A stretch of DNA of 64,000 nucleotides from Aneurinibacillus tyrosinisolvens (GTDB taxonomy: Bacteria > Bacillota > Bacilli > Aneurinibacillales > Aneurinibacillaceae), in contig NZ_BBWZ01000010.1 of the NCBI RefSeq assembly GCF_001015055.1, positions 62,001 to 126,000 on the forward strand, in the 5' to 3' direction. The notes beneath the pieces were generated by a model that was not told the origin of the DNA, searched no databases, and saw nothing but the letters and a program-made list of their open reading frames with translations. Both the position numbers and the translations under genes were made by a program. This document shows positions 32,385 to 41,045 of the stretch, in pieces. Numbering within the stretch: the first letter of the stretch is position 1; each line of letters opens with the position of its first letter.

Positions 32385-34091
32385 TTAAGATTCGTCTGCT
32401 TCCATGTCCGGAACAAGAAAATCAAAGTCACAGCCTTCGTTCGCTTGCAGAACATGGTTTTGATAGAGGCGGGTATAACCGCGGCTTGCGATGACAGGCG
32501 GCTTCCATTCAGCCCGCCTTTTCTCCAGTTCTTCTTCGTCTACAAGCAGTTCGAGCTTCCGGTTCTCGACATCCAAGTCGATCATATCACCGTTTCGAAC
32601 GAGTCCAAGCGGCCCTCCGATAACAGCTTCAGGAGCAACATGGAGAACGACAGTGCCAAACGCAGTTCCGCTCATTCTCGCATCGGAAATTCGAACCATA
32701 TCACGGACACCTTCCCGCAGAAGCTTTTCCGGTATCGGCAGCATCCCGGCTTCCGGCATTCCGGGCGCTCCAACCGGGCCTGCATTTTGCAGGACAAGAA
32801 TATCCTCAGCGCTGACTTCAAGGTGAGGATCATGGATTCTAGCTTCCAAATCCTGAGTCGAGGTAAATACGACAGCTCTTCCCCGGTGCTTAAGGAGCGC
32901 AGGAGAAGCAGCTTTTGGCTTAATGATAGCGCCGTCCGGAGCCAGGTTTCCCCGCAGGACAGCAATCCCGCCATCTTTATGTAAAGGATCATCAAAAGGT
33001 TTTATAATATCCCGGTATACTTCGGAGATTTTTATATCTTTAATATTTTCCCCTATGGTTTTCCCTGTCACCGTCATCTCGTTAAGGTGGAGCAGGGATT
33101 CAAGTTCTTTTAGCAGAGCAGGGGTTCCGCCGGCACGGGAAAAATCCTCCATCTGGTATTTTCCGGCAGGGCGAAGATTACCGATGAATGGAGTTGTTCT
33201 TCCTAACTCGTCAAACCATTCTAGAGGAAGATCGATTTTTAAACGCCTTGCGATTGCGATAAGGTGAATCACCGCATTGGTAGAACCGCCAACAGCCATT
33301 AAAGCCCGGATCGCATTTTCAAACGCGTTTTTTGTCATGATTTTTGAAGGGGTTAATTCTTTTTCTACGAGTTCAACCATTTTCTTCCCGGTTTCCTGTG
33401 CAAGTTGAAGGCGCCGGTTATGTGTAGCAGGAACAGCGGCGGCTCCCGGGAGCATCATCCCCATCGCTTCTGCACATACTGCAATCGTACTTGCACTGCC
33501 CATCACCATACAATGGCCTGCAGTAGGGGCAAGTTCTGCGTTGATTTTTGACAACTCTTCTTCGCTAATTTTCCCTGCCCGGTATTCCTGCCAGTAGTAC
33601 CGGCAGTCGGAGCAGGCACCAAGGGTTTTCCCCTCGTATTCCCCGTTGGCCATCGGGCCGCCTGTAAACATAATGGCCGGGATGTCGGCGCTTGCTGCAC
33701 CCATAAGCTGCGCAGGCGTCATCTTGTCGCATCCGCCGATTAATACGACCCCATCCAGCGGCTGGGCTTTAATCATTTCTTCCGTATCCATTGCTGCAAG
33801 GTTTCGATAGAGCATCGTAGTAGGGCTCGTAAAGATTTCGCCCAGGGATATCGTCGGGAATTCAAGCGGAATGCCTCCGGCCATTAAGACGCCTCGTTTA
33901 ATCGCTTCGACAATAGGGCCGAAGTGGGTGTGGCAGCGATTAATTTCACTTTCTGTATTACAAATACCGATAATAGGCTTGTTGAAATCTGCCTCATCAA
34001 AACCGAGATGGCGGTTGAAAGCTCTCCGTATAAATATGCTAAAGCCAGCATCGCCATATGAAGTAAGGTTTTTTCCCTGATTCGACAACAT
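32385..34091 (-). CDS. IlvD/Edd family dehydratase (sugar-acid type)
   Basis: 568-residue iron-sulfur dehydratase. Family hallmarks are PIIGICNTESEINRCHTHFG near residue 39, GGCDKMTPAQLMGA near 120 (cluster Cys), GACSDCRYYWQEYRAG near 185, and the conserved ASRGYTRLYQNHVLQANEGCD end (quoted as SRGYTRLYQNHVLQANEG). Substitutions such as IRRAFNRHLGFDEADFNKP and CDSCRYYW-like features resemble sugar-acid dehydratases (arabonate/xylonate type) rather than IlvD of valine synthesis. It would remove water from an aldonate-like acid to a 2-keto-3-deoxy acid. The start follows CGGGAGGA. The palindromic operator lies 61 bases upstream. Confidence 0.9.
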   Translation of the reverse strand: MLSNQGKNLTSYGDAGFSIFIRRAFNRHLGFDEADFNKPIIGICNTESEINRCHTHFGPIVEAIKRGVLMAGGIPLEFPTISLGEIFTSPTTMLYRNLAAMDTEEMIKAQPLDGVVLIGGCDKMTPAQLMGAASADIPAIMFTGGPMANGEYEGKTLGACSDCRYYWQEYRAGKISEEELSKINAELAPTAGHCMVMGSASTIAVCAEAMGMMLPGAAAVPATHNRRLQLAQETGKKMVELVEKELTPSKIMTKNAFENAIRALMAVGGSTNAVIHLIAIARRLKIDLPLEWFDELGRTTPFIGNLRPAGKYQMEDFSRAGGTPALLKELESLLHLNEMTVTGKTIGENIKDIKISEVYRDIIKPFDDPLHKDGGIAVLRGNLAPDGAIIKPKAASPALLKHRGRAVVFTSTQDLEARIHDPHLEVSAEDILVLQNAGPVGAPGMPEAGMLPIPEKLLREGVRDMVRISDARMSGTAFGTVVLHVAPEAVIGGPLGLVRNGDMIDLDVENRKLELLVDEEELEKRRAEWKPPVIASRGYTRLYQNHVLQANEGCDFDFLVPDMEADES

Positions 34092-34151
34092 AATTCCTCC
34101 CGATCATTTTAATTGCGGAACAATAGGCAATACAGCTAAATTAATTTAGTA

Positions 34152-34162
34152 TGGTCAGACCA
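34152..34162. promoter_or_regulatory. GntR/FadR-type operator, copy 1 (dehydratase-ggt operon)
   Basis: Palindrome TGGTCAGACCA. On the minus strand it reads ATTGGTCTGACCATACTAAA and sits where the dehydratase promoter is expected, about 60 bases before the start codon. Matches copies at 37836 and 46448. Confidence 0.7.
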
Positions 34163-34252
34163 ATCATAAAGAAAGCAGACAAAATCTTTTTCTTACTTTA
34201 TCATAATAAAAAAAATAATTGAATAACTGTTTAAAATATTTTAATAATTGTA

Positions 34253-34281
34253 TTTACAAGCTTCAATTCGTTTGATATGGT
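34253..34281 (+). promoter_or_regulatory. Promoter for the CoA-transferase/acyl-CoA dehydrogenase operon
   Basis: TTTACA at 34253-34258, 17 bases, TATGGT at 34276-34281 with TG one base before it (extended -10). The predicted start near 34288 gives a leader of about 160 bases. Confidence 0.55.
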
Positions 34282-34304
34282 AGTAGTAACATAAAAATAA
34301 ATCG

Positions 34305-34428
34305 GGTGTAGAACTGTAAAGTCTGCCACACTTTCTTACCGTTAGTGTTACACGCAGATTAGAAACCAGTTTGTCCTAACCGCATGAAGGCTTTTTACTT
34401 TGTGTCGTGAAGGGGAACTGGTTTTTTT
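34305..34428 (+). promoter_or_regulatory. Structured leader with terminator before the CoA-transferase gene
   Basis: An outer stem AGTCTGC (34320-34326) with GCAGATT (34354-34360) is followed by AACCAGTT (34364-34371) pairing with AACTGGTT (34416-34423) and a run of seven T ending at 34428. The terminator lies 13 bases before the ribosome site GGAGG, a layout seen in attenuators and riboswitches. No known riboswitch class or T-box consensus is recognised. Confidence 0.5.
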
Positions 34429-34451
34429 ATGTGTAAGAAAGGAGGCAGGCC

Positions 34452-35687
34452 GTGAGCAAAGCATTGGAAGGAATTAAAGTGATTGACTTGACACGCGTAC
34501 TCGCCGGCCCTTACTGCACGATGATTCTCGGTGATTTAGGTGCGGAAGTAATTAAAATCGAAGGGCCAGGAGGAAGCGATGAAACAAGGGGCTGGGGACC
34601 GCCGAATATTGGGGGAGAAAGCGCCTACTACTTATGTGCAAACCGAAACAAACGAGCGATGACGCTTAACCTGAAAACAAGTGCAGGGAAAGAGATTTTG
34701 AAGGAACTTATCAAAGACGCGGATGTCATCATCAACAATTTTAAAACCGGCACAATGGAAAAGTGGGGACTTGGATATGAAGTGCTGTCCGCGCTTAACC
34801 CCCGTTTAATCTATGCTTCCATAAGCGGCTTTGGCCATACAGGGCCTTACAAAAACGAGCCGGGATACGATTACATCGTACAGGCTATGGGTGGATTGAT
34901 GAGCATTACCGGCAGCCAGGAGTCAGGGCCGATGAAAGTAGGCGTTGCAATTACAGACATCGCCACCGGGTTGTACACGGCCATTGGAATTCTGGCCTCC
35001 TTGCAGGAGAGACTGCGATCAGGCATAGGCCAGGCCATTGATCTTGCGCTGTTTGATTCTCAAATTTCACTGCTTGCCAATGTTGCAAGCAATTATCTTG
35101 TATCAGGCGTTGTTCCTAAAAGATATGGGAATGAGCATCCGAACATTGTTCCTTACCAAACCTTTGCGGCACTGGATGGAGACATGGTGGTAGCGGTCGG
35201 CAATGATCAGCAGTTTGCAAAGCTCTGCACGATTCTGAACAGGCCGGAATGGCCGGAAGATGTACGCTTTGCGACCAATCCGATGCGGGTGGCAAACCGC
35301 CAGGAGCTTTGCAGCCTTTTACAGGAAGAATTCCAAAAGCAGGTAATAGAGGATTGGCTGTTTGCACTTAAACAGTCCGGCATACCGTGCGCGCCGATTT
35401 ATAACATGGAGCAATTGTTTGCCGACCCGCAGGTAGAAGCGCGTGGAATGAAGGAGGAAATCAACCATCCAACAGCAGGAAAGGTTCCGCTCGTCGGCAG
35501 CCCGCTAAAATTATCACGGACGCCGGTTTCGATTCGGAAGCACCCGCCGCTCGCCGGTGAGCATACGATCGAAATTTTAACGGAACACGGGTTTTCCCAG
35601 GCTCAAATTGATACGTGGATAGAAGAAGGAACAATAGATGCTTTATCAGCCATTGAAACTAAAAAAGTAGGAGGAGATGTACGATGA
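34452..35687 (+). CDS. CaiB/BaiF family (class III) CoA transferase
   Basis: 411-residue family-III CoA transferase that moves CoA from an acyl-CoA donor onto a carboxylic acid. The N-terminal signature KVIDLTRVLAGPYCTMILGD, the Rossmann segment GAEVIKIEGPGG and the catalytic aspartate region GYDYIVQAMGGLMSITG (Asp near residue 139) are present. HPNIVPYQTF occurs near residue 220. The GTG start has GGAGG six bases upstream. The stop overlaps the acyl-CoA dehydrogenase start. The pair would activate an acid to its CoA ester and then oxidise it. A second, only distantly similar CoA transferase lies at 44387. Confidence 0.92.
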   Translation: MSKALEGIKVIDLTRVLAGPYCTMILGDLGAEVIKIEGPGGSDETRGWGPPNIGGESAYYLCANRNKRAMTLNLKTSAGKEILKELIKDADVIINNFKTGTMEKWGLGYEVLSALNPRLIYASISGFGHTGPYKNEPGYDYIVQAMGGLMSITGSQESGPMKVGVAITDIATGLYTAIGILASLQERLRSGIGQAIDLALFDSQISLLANVASNYLVSGVVPKRYGNEHPNIVPYQTFAALDGDMVVAVGNDQQFAKLCTILNRPEWPEDVRFATNPMRVANRQELCSLLQEEFQKQVIEDWLFALKQSGIPCAPIYNMEQLFADPQVEARGMKEEINHPTAGKVPLVGSPLKLSRTPVSIRKHPPLAGEHTIEILTEHGFSQAQIDTWIEEGTIDALSAIETKKVGGDVR

Positions 35688-36895
35688 TGAATTTTGGGTT
35701 GAGTGAGGAGCAGGAAGCAGTAAGAAAGATGGTGCGCAGTTTTGTGGATAAGGAAATTAACCCTTTTATCCAGGAATGGGATGCAAACTACCATTTTGAA
35801 ACCGGTATCATGAGACGATTGGCTGACCTTAATTTGATGGGAGTTTGTATTCCTGAAGAATATGGCGGAAGCGGTATGGATTACAATACGCTGGCTATTG
35901 TTTGTGAGGAGCTGGAACGGGGAGACACGGCGTTTCGGACCGCAGTATCTGTTCATACAGGATTAAACAGCATGACCCTTCTGCAGTGGGGCAATGAAGA
36001 GCAGAAGCAAAAGTATTTGGTGCCGCAGGCGACAGGAGAGAAAATCGGAGCATTCGGCCTTACCGAACCGAATGCAGGTTCCGATGTCGCGGCGATGCAG
36101 ACGACAGCTGTCCGCGATGGAGATTCTTATATTTTAAACGGGCAAAAAACATGGATTTCCCTTTGTGATGTAGCCGACCATTTCCTCGTATTTGCCTATA
36201 CGGACAAAGAGAAGAAGCATAAAGGAATCAGTTGCTTTATTGTAGAGCGTACGTTTGAAGGATTTTCTTCCAAAGCGATTAAAGGAAAACTGGGAATACG
36301 CGCCGGAAATACAGGCGAAATCTTCTTCGATGATGTTCGTATTCCTGCGGAGAATTTGCTTGGTGAAGAAGGGGAAGGGTTTAAAATTGCGATGGCAGCC
36401 CTCGATAACGGACGTTTTACCGTTGCGGCAGGAGCGTGCGGCCTGATTAACGCCTGCCTGGAAGAAAGCCTCAAGTACTGCCACGAACGGAGTACATTCG
36501 GCAAGGAAATCGGAAAGCACCAGCTTGTTCAGCAAATGATTGCGAAGATGGCAGCGGGATTGGAAACGTCACGGCTGCTCGTCTACCGTGCAGGCTGGCT
36601 GAAAAATCAGGGAAAACGCAATACAAAGGAAACATCCCTGGCTAAATGGCAGGCATGCGATGCTGCATTTGAGGCTGCGTGTGATACTGTTCAAATTCAT
36701 GGGGCCTATGGCTATTCCAATGAGTATCCCGCAGAGCGCTTTATGCGTAATGCGAAGGCGCCGGTTATTTATGAGGGAACAAGAGAAATCCATACCGTTA
36801 TGCAGGCTGAATATGCGCTTGGCTACCGCCAGGATAGAACGCTGCGCAAAATGCTGCCGGCGTGGCCTTTTGAAGAAGAACCAGTTGAAGTATAA
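35684..36895 (+). CDS. Acyl-CoA dehydrogenase
   Basis: 403-residue FAD-dependent acyl-CoA dehydrogenase. It has the middle-domain sequence FGLTEPNAGSDVAAMQTTAV near residue 124, and FAD- and substrate-binding WISLCDVADHF. The C-terminal GAYGYSNEYPAERFMRNAKAPVIYEGTREI region (quoted as GAYGYSNEYPAERFMRNAK, then YEGTREI) has a Glu at the usual catalytic position. It overlaps the CoA-transferase gene by four bases; the ribosome site GGAGGAG is strong. Together with the CoA transferase it would oxidise a CoA thioester, glutaryl-CoA-like or short-chain. Exact substrate unknown. Confidence 0.92.
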   Translation: MMNFGLSEEQEAVRKMVRSFVDKEINPFIQEWDANYHFETGIMRRLADLNLMGVCIPEEYGGSGMDYNTLAIVCEELERGDTAFRTAVSVHTGLNSMTLLQWGNEEQKQKYLVPQATGEKIGAFGLTEPNAGSDVAAMQTTAVRDGDSYILNGQKTWISLCDVADHFLVFAYTDKEKKHKGISCFIVERTFEGFSSKAIKGKLGIRAGNTGEIFFDDVRIPAENLLGEEGEGFKIAMAALDNGRFTVAAGACGLINACLEESLKYCHERSTFGKEIGKHQLVQQMIAKMAAGLETSRLLVYRAGWLKNQGKRNTKETSLAKWQACDAAFEAACDTVQIHGAYGYSNEYPAERFMRNAKAPVIYEGTREIHTVMQAEYALGYRQDRTLRKMLPAWPFEEEPVEV

Positions 36896-36969
36896 ACTTT
36901 AAAAGTTTTAAAGATAAACGAAATGCCGGCAAGGAATGGGGCAGCAGATAACTTGAAGTCTCGCTGCCC

Positions 36970-37599
36970 TCATGCCGCGGATAAAAGCATAAGAAAGTCT
37001 GCTGTTTTTCCCCGATTCCCTGCCAAAAGGGCATCCCTGAACACCGAAAAATCAAATGGCTTTTCTTTGGCCAAGAAGTAACCGTTTTCATTTAATAGCT
37101 CAAAGGTATGGGAGAACAAACTAACATAGTACGGATTCGAAAGCTGTTCACCCAGACTCGTAATCAACACCATAAATTTGTTCCAAAAAGGATCCGTTTC
37201 CCCATCATTGGGCATAGGAAAAGTTATACAGCCGGTTTTCATCTTTTCTAAAGACAGGAACACAATTTTCTCAACGCACATGAGCGCAATCTCAAAGTAC
37301 CTATCCAACTCGACGGCTTCGATTTTATGGTTTAAAACATGGCCAGGGATGAGAAACGAAGGAGGAGAGGATACAAAAGTTCCTTCACCCTGCCTGGAAC
37401 TCAAATATCCAAGCAGCTCAAGAATCCGCAATCCTTCTCTTATTGAAGAGCGGCTTACCTGAAGTGATTCGCTCAATTGCCTTTCGGTAGGAAGTTTTGA
37501 ATTTGGGCTGAGTTTTCCAAACGTAATAAAGTCGACAATTTGCCTTGTCACTTGTTCAAACATTCTCGGAATGGCCCGGACGTGATAATTTTTATTCAT
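36970..37599 (-). CDS. FadR-subfamily GntR transcriptional regulator
   Basis: 209-residue regulator. An N-terminal winged helix (KLSPNSKLPTERQLSESLQV followed by SRSSIREGLRILELLGYLSS) and a C-terminal all-helical FCD-like ligand domain are seen, the latter shorter and less typical than usual. The ATG at 37599 is chosen because CAGGAG lies 12 bases upstream; the upstream TTG at 37611 abuts that site. The gene is convergent to the acyl-CoA dehydrogenase gene and divergent to the hydro-lyase operon, so it is a candidate for binding the TGGTCAGACCA palindrome at 37836. Confidence 0.87.
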   Translation of the reverse strand: MNKNYHVRAIPRMFEQVTRQIVDFITFGKLSPNSKLPTERQLSESLQVSRSSIREGLRILELLGYLSSRQGEGTFVSSPPSFLIPGHVLNHKIEAVELDRYFEIALMCVEKIVFLSLEKMKTGCITFPMPNDGETDPFWNKFMVLITSLGEQLSNPYYVSLFSHTFELLNENGYFLAKEKPFDFSVFRDALLAGNRGKTADFLMLLSAA

Positions 37600-37704
37600 C
37601 GTATACAACAACTCCTGTAAATGTTTTTAGCGGGTATAGTCCAATACTATAGCTACCCAGGAGAAAAGTGCAATTATATTTTTTAGAAAATATAAAATAT
37701 TCGA

Positions 37705-37733
37705 TTGACATATCTTTAAAGATTATTTATATT
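37705..37733 (+). promoter_or_regulatory. Strong SigA promoter of the hydro-lyase/TRAP operon
   Basis: TTGACA at 37705-37710, 17-base spacer, TATATT at 37728-37733. The predicted start near 37740 lies about 95 bases before the operator and 155 bases before the first gene. Confidence 0.65.
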
Positions 37734-37835
37734 TTAGTATATTCGGAAATCTGTATATAAAAATAACGTGTTTTCTCAAAAAATGATGATAAATCGCCTG
37801 CATAGTTGTGCAAAAAAAAAAGAAAGGAGTGAATG

Positions 37836-37846
37836 TGGTCAGACCA
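37836..37846. promoter_or_regulatory. GntR/FadR-type operator, copy 2 (hydro-lyase/TRAP operon)
   Basis: Palindrome TGGTCAGACCA followed by TACTAATTT, the same right flank as in the other copies. It lies between the promoter and the first gene, where a bound repressor would block elongation. Confidence 0.7.
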
Positions 37847-37895
37847 TACTAATTTGGTAACTTTGTATTTGGCAACAAAATGATAGCTGCCTGGG

Positions 37896-38225
37896 GTGAT
37901 GCTTTTGAGTGACTTGAAATTAATGGTGAATAACGAGGAAAAAGTTGCTCTTGTGATTGACAGGTCCGACAATGTGGCCGTTGCGCTGTCTGACATGAAA
38001 GAAGGAGATGTGTGTACGGTACGGATAGAAAATCGGACAGAAAAAATAACAGTCAAACACAATATCGATTTTGGCCACAAAATTGCGCTTTTCCCTCTCA
38101 AAAAGGATGAAAGCGTATATAAATACGGTGAGGAAATCGGGAAACTAAACACTCCTGTAGACAGAGGGGAATGGATACATTCTCACAACATGTACTGTGA
38201 AAGGGGGATGAAGGATGGGGGATAA
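37896..38225 (+). CDS. UxaA-family hydro-lyase, small subunit (SAF domain)
   Basis: 109 residues containing an SAF domain (KVALVIDRSDNVAVALSDMK, later HKIALFPLKKDESVYKYGEEIG), as in the N-terminal part of altronate/galactarate dehydratases and in stand-alone small subunits such as SuyA of sulfolactate lyase. GTG at 37896 or the directly following ATG are possible starts, with GGGGTG as a weak ribosome site. It overlaps the large-subunit gene by 11 bases. The pair forms one iron-dependent lyase acting on a hydroxy acid. Which acid cannot be read from the sequence. Confidence 0.85.
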   Translation: MMLLSDLKLMVNNEEKVALVIDRSDNVAVALSDMKEGDVCTVRIENRTEKITVKHNIDFGHKIALFPLKKDESVYKYGEEIGKLNTPVDRGEWIHSHNMYCERGMKDGG

Positions 38226-39384
38226 GTTTTTAGGATATCGCCGGAAGGATGGCACCGTAGGCGTTAGAAACCTTATTGCGATTATCCCGTCTGTCTTCTG
38301 TTCCGGTAAGGTTGCAGAGAGAATTGCCTATCAGGTACCCGGTTCCGTCTACTTTCGGCATCCGGTAGGCTGCAGCCAGGTTGGTGAAGACCTGGAAGTA
38401 ACCGCACGGACATTAATCCAAATTGGCAAAAATCCCAATTTCGCAGGTGTAGTCGTAGTTGGCCTGGGGTGTGAGCGATTCTCCCCGTATGAACTGGCAG
38501 ATGGGATTGCCTCGGTAAATAAAATGCTGGAGACAGTCGTCATTCAGGAAGAAGGCGATTCGCTGGCCGCCATCCAACAGGGGGCAAGGTTTGCAAGGGA
38601 GATGCAGCAGGCAGCTTCCCGGCAGCAGCGCGAAGAAGCGGATGTAAGCGAATTAATTATCGGGTTAAACTGCGGGGGGTCAGATACGACTTCAGGCCTC
38701 ATCGCCAATCCGGCGCTCGGCATCGCTTCCGATCGGATTGTGGCACAGGGCGGTACATCGATTTTAAGTGAAATTACAGAATTAATAGGAACGGAACATA
38801 TTCTTGCCAGGAGAGCCAGCAATGAACAAGTGGCACAGGATATTATGGATACGATTTACCGTACGGAAAGGAAGCTGGAGAGACAAACGATGAATTCAAG
38901 CAACGAGAATCGAAAACACCTTATTTCTAAAGGGAACTATGATGGCGGATTATCCAGTGTGGTAGAGAAGTCTCTGGGCAGCATGAAAAAATCGGGCAAT
39001 GCCCCCTTTAGCGGAGTGATTCGGTACGCGGAAAAGCCGCTAACAACAGGCTTGTTCTTAATGGACTCGCCAGGACACGACGGTGAAGTGACAACGGGGC
39101 AGGTAGCCGCGGGCGCCCAGATTATTTTGTTTCCCACAGGCAGGGGAACGCCAACCGGTTTTCCAGGGGTTCCTGTCATAAAAATAACAGGGAATCCGAA
39201 AACATATGAAAAAATGAAAGAAAATATTGATATCAATGCGGGAACCGTGATAACCGATGGGAAGAGTTTAGACGAAATCGGTGAACAGATTTACCAGGAG
39301 ATTCTGGAAGTTGCTTCAGGGAAGCTCGCTAAGGCAGAAATATTGGGACATGATGAACAATTCTGTGTCACGAGATTGCCCTAG
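38215..39384 (+). CDS. UxaA-family hydro-lyase, large subunit
   Basis: 389-residue catalytic subunit of the altronate/galactarate dehydratase (GD_AH) family. Signature elements are GYRRKDGTVGVRNLIAIIPS at the start, the cysteines in HPVGCSQ, VVGLGCE and IGLNCGGSDTTSG, and the end segments MDSPGHDGEVTTGQVAAGAQ and FPTGRGTPTGFPGVPVIKIT. The split small/large organisation is shared by SuyAB (sulfolactate sulfo-lyase) and by several sugar-acid dehydratases. The metal-binding cysteines are retained, so it should be active. Downstream come a TRAP transporter and other hydroxy-acid enzymes. Confidence 0.9.
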   Translation: MGDKFLGYRRKDGTVGVRNLIAIIPSVFCSGKVAERIAYQVPGSVYFRHPVGCSQVGEDLEVTARTLIQIGKNPNFAGVVVVGLGCERFSPYELADGIASVNKMLETVVIQEEGDSLAAIQQGARFAREMQQAASRQQREEADVSELIIGLNCGGSDTTSGLIANPALGIASDRIVAQGGTSILSEITELIGTEHILARRASNEQVAQDIMDTIYRTERKLERQTMNSSNENRKHLISKGNYDGGLSSVVEKSLGSMKKSGNAPFSGVIRYAEKPLTTGLFLMDSPGHDGEVTTGQVAAGAQIILFPTGRGTPTGFPGVPVIKITGNPKTYEKMKENIDINAGTVITDGKSLDEIGEQIYQEILEVASGKLAKAEILGHDEQFCVTRLP

Positions 39385-39511
39385 CCGGAAACCATTAATG
39401 AAATGATGAAATATTTTAAAGCGCTTACAGGGGAGATGAAATAGTTTAATTTGCTCACCTGTTTGTATTTTTATCTTGGCAGTCTATTAATTATTAATTG
39501 GGGGTCTGGAA

Positions 39512-40522
39512 ATGAACAAGGTTTTAGTTGGAATCATGGCAGCGACATTATCGTTAACTACACTATTAACAGGATGCGGGAGCACGGGCAGTGCTGGTGG
39601 CGGCACGGCTGCTACTGCAGGCAAGACAGAGCCGTCGGCCAAGGAGCAGAATTACGTAACGATCGCGACAGGCGGAAGCTCCGGTGTTTATTACACACTT
39701 GGCGGGGCGCTCGCTAAGCTTTATAAAGACAAACTGGGGTATAATGCTTCAGCGCAATCTACCGGCTCTTCTGTAGAAAATATAAATCTCGTATCAAGCA
39801 AGAAAGTAGATATGGCATTCGTTATGTCTGACGTTACAGTAGAAGCTGATACAGGCAAGGGGAATTTTGAAAAGAACGGCCCTGTGAAAAACATCAAGGC
39901 CATGGGCGGCCTGTATATGAACTACGTTCACGTTATCACGCTGAACAACCCTGACATTAAGTCGATTGCTGACTTGAAGGGCAAGAGAATCGGTGTGGGA
40001 GCTCCAAACAGTGGAACAGAAGTAAATGCCCGGATGGTGCTGGCCGGATACGGAATGAGCTATAAGGACGTTAAGCCTGACTACTTATCGTTTGCGGAAT
40101 GTGTGGAACAGCTGAAGAATGGAACGATTGATGCCGCATTCATGACGTCAGGGCTGGGTACTTCCGCGGTTATCGATTTGCAAACTGCAGGAACCGTAGG
40201 ACTTGTGCCAATTGAGCCCGCCAAAATCGAAGAAATGAAGAAAGCGAACAAAGCCGTTATCCAGAGCGACATCCCGGCTGGAACGTACAAGAATGACAAG
40301 CCTGTTACTACAGTCGCTATGAAAAACATCCTGATTGTACGTGATGACTTCTCCGAAGAGCAGGTATACAAGATGACAAAAGCATTCTTTGAGAGCCTGA
40401 ATGAGCTGGCGACCGCTCATAAGACGGCAAAAGAAATCGATGCGAAACAGGCCGGAAAGGATCTTGTAATCCCGCTTCACCCTGGTGCAGAGAAGTACTT
40501 TAAAGAAGTAGGAGGACTATAA
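39512..40522 (+). CDS. TAXI-family TRAP transporter solute-binding lipoprotein
   Basis: 336-residue lipoprotein with lipobox LLTGC (Cys near residue 22), followed by a Gly/Ala/Thr linker and a TAXI-type binding fold starting with YVTIATGGSSGVYYTLGGAL. The family's AQSTGSSVENINLV and KRIGVGAPNSGTEVNARM segments are present. It captures an organic acid outside the cell for the fused TRAP permease downstream. The ribosome site is GGGGTCTGG. TAXI-TRAP systems transport small carboxylates; the neighbouring lyase suggests a hydroxy acid. Confidence 0.92.
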   Translation: MNKVLVGIMAATLSLTTLLTGCGSTGSAGGGTAATAGKTEPSAKEQNYVTIATGGSSGVYYTLGGALAKLYKDKLGYNASAQSTGSSVENINLVSSKKVDMAFVMSDVTVEADTGKGNFEKNGPVKNIKAMGGLYMNYVHVITLNNPDIKSIADLKGKRIGVGAPNSGTEVNARMVLAGYGMSYKDVKPDYLSFAECVEQLKNGTIDAAFMTSGLGTSAVIDLQTAGTVGLVPIEPAKIEEMKKANKAVIQSDIPAGTYKNDKPVTTVAMKNILIVRDDFSEEQVYKMTKAFFESLNELATAHKTAKEIDAKQAGKDLVIPLHPGAEKYFKEVGGL

Positions 40523-40525
40523 TTA

Positions 40526-41026
40526 TTGGGTGATAAAGGAGGGATGAGGATAACGAGGAGGATGGCAAAACGCTTCCTGATTTTTGCAGCACTGCTCCTG
40601 CTCGTTATCCCGCGCCCTTTCTTAATTCTAAAAGACTTCAAATCACAGACTTCTTATGCGCAAATCCCTATTGAGAGAGATACCCGCTTTACTGTGGAAT
40701 GGACTCACTCTGTAGAGAAAACACCGTGGAGGGAAACGTATGTAGCGGGATGGCCGCATGGGGTTAAATTAATTGAAACATCGTTTCGCTCCTATGGTGC
40801 AGGGGTACCGGCCGACACGGGTGTAGAAACGAAGGTAGTTAATGGCTGGATTACAGCAGAGCTTTCAGAACAAAGGGAACAGGTTATTTATTTGATTTCA
40901 AGGAAGGATTATAAGTTAATCATCGGACCGAAAACCATTGTTTTAACAAAATTAGTTCCTCGGTATACCTCTCTGGAAATAACGGCTGCCTGGCGTTTAT
41001 GGTGGTGGGACCTATTAATAAACTGA
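40526..41026 (+). CDS. DUF1850 domain protein of the TAXI-TRAP operon
   Basis: 166-residue protein with one N-terminal membrane helix (FLIFAALLLLVIPRPFLIL) and an extracytoplasmic domain with VEWTHSVEKTPWRETY and SFRSYGAGVPADTG, diagnostic of DUF1850. Such proteins are commonly encoded between TAXI binding proteins and fused TRAP permeases and are thought to assist the transporter (role unknown). The TTG at 40526 is preferred because GGAGG lies ten bases upstream; the ATGs at 40544 and 40562 are preceded by purine-rich sequence too close to be ribosome sites. Confidence 0.85.
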   Translation: MGDKGGMRITRRMAKRFLIFAALLLLVIPRPFLILKDFKSQTSYAQIPIERDTRFTVEWTHSVEKTPWRETYVAGWPHGVKLIETSFRSYGAGVPADTGVETKVVNGWITAELSEQREQVIYLISRKDYKLIIGPKTIVLTKLVPRYTSLEITAAWRLWWWDLLIN

Positions 41027-41045
41027 TAGAAGAGGAAGTGAAAAC

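Noticed and set aside
34305-34440. T-box or a known riboswitch in the CoA-transferase leader
   Set aside because: No T-box sequence (AGGGTGGNACCGCG type) and no conserved core of TPP, cobalamin, SAM, lysine, glycine or fluoride switches could be seen; reported only as a structured leader.
37833-37883. 16-codon upstream ORF (MWSDHTNLVTLYLATK) with AAAGGAG before it, overlapping operator copy 2
   Set aside because: Too short and overlapping the operator; no composition hinting at a leader peptide. The purine-rich site may be coincidence.
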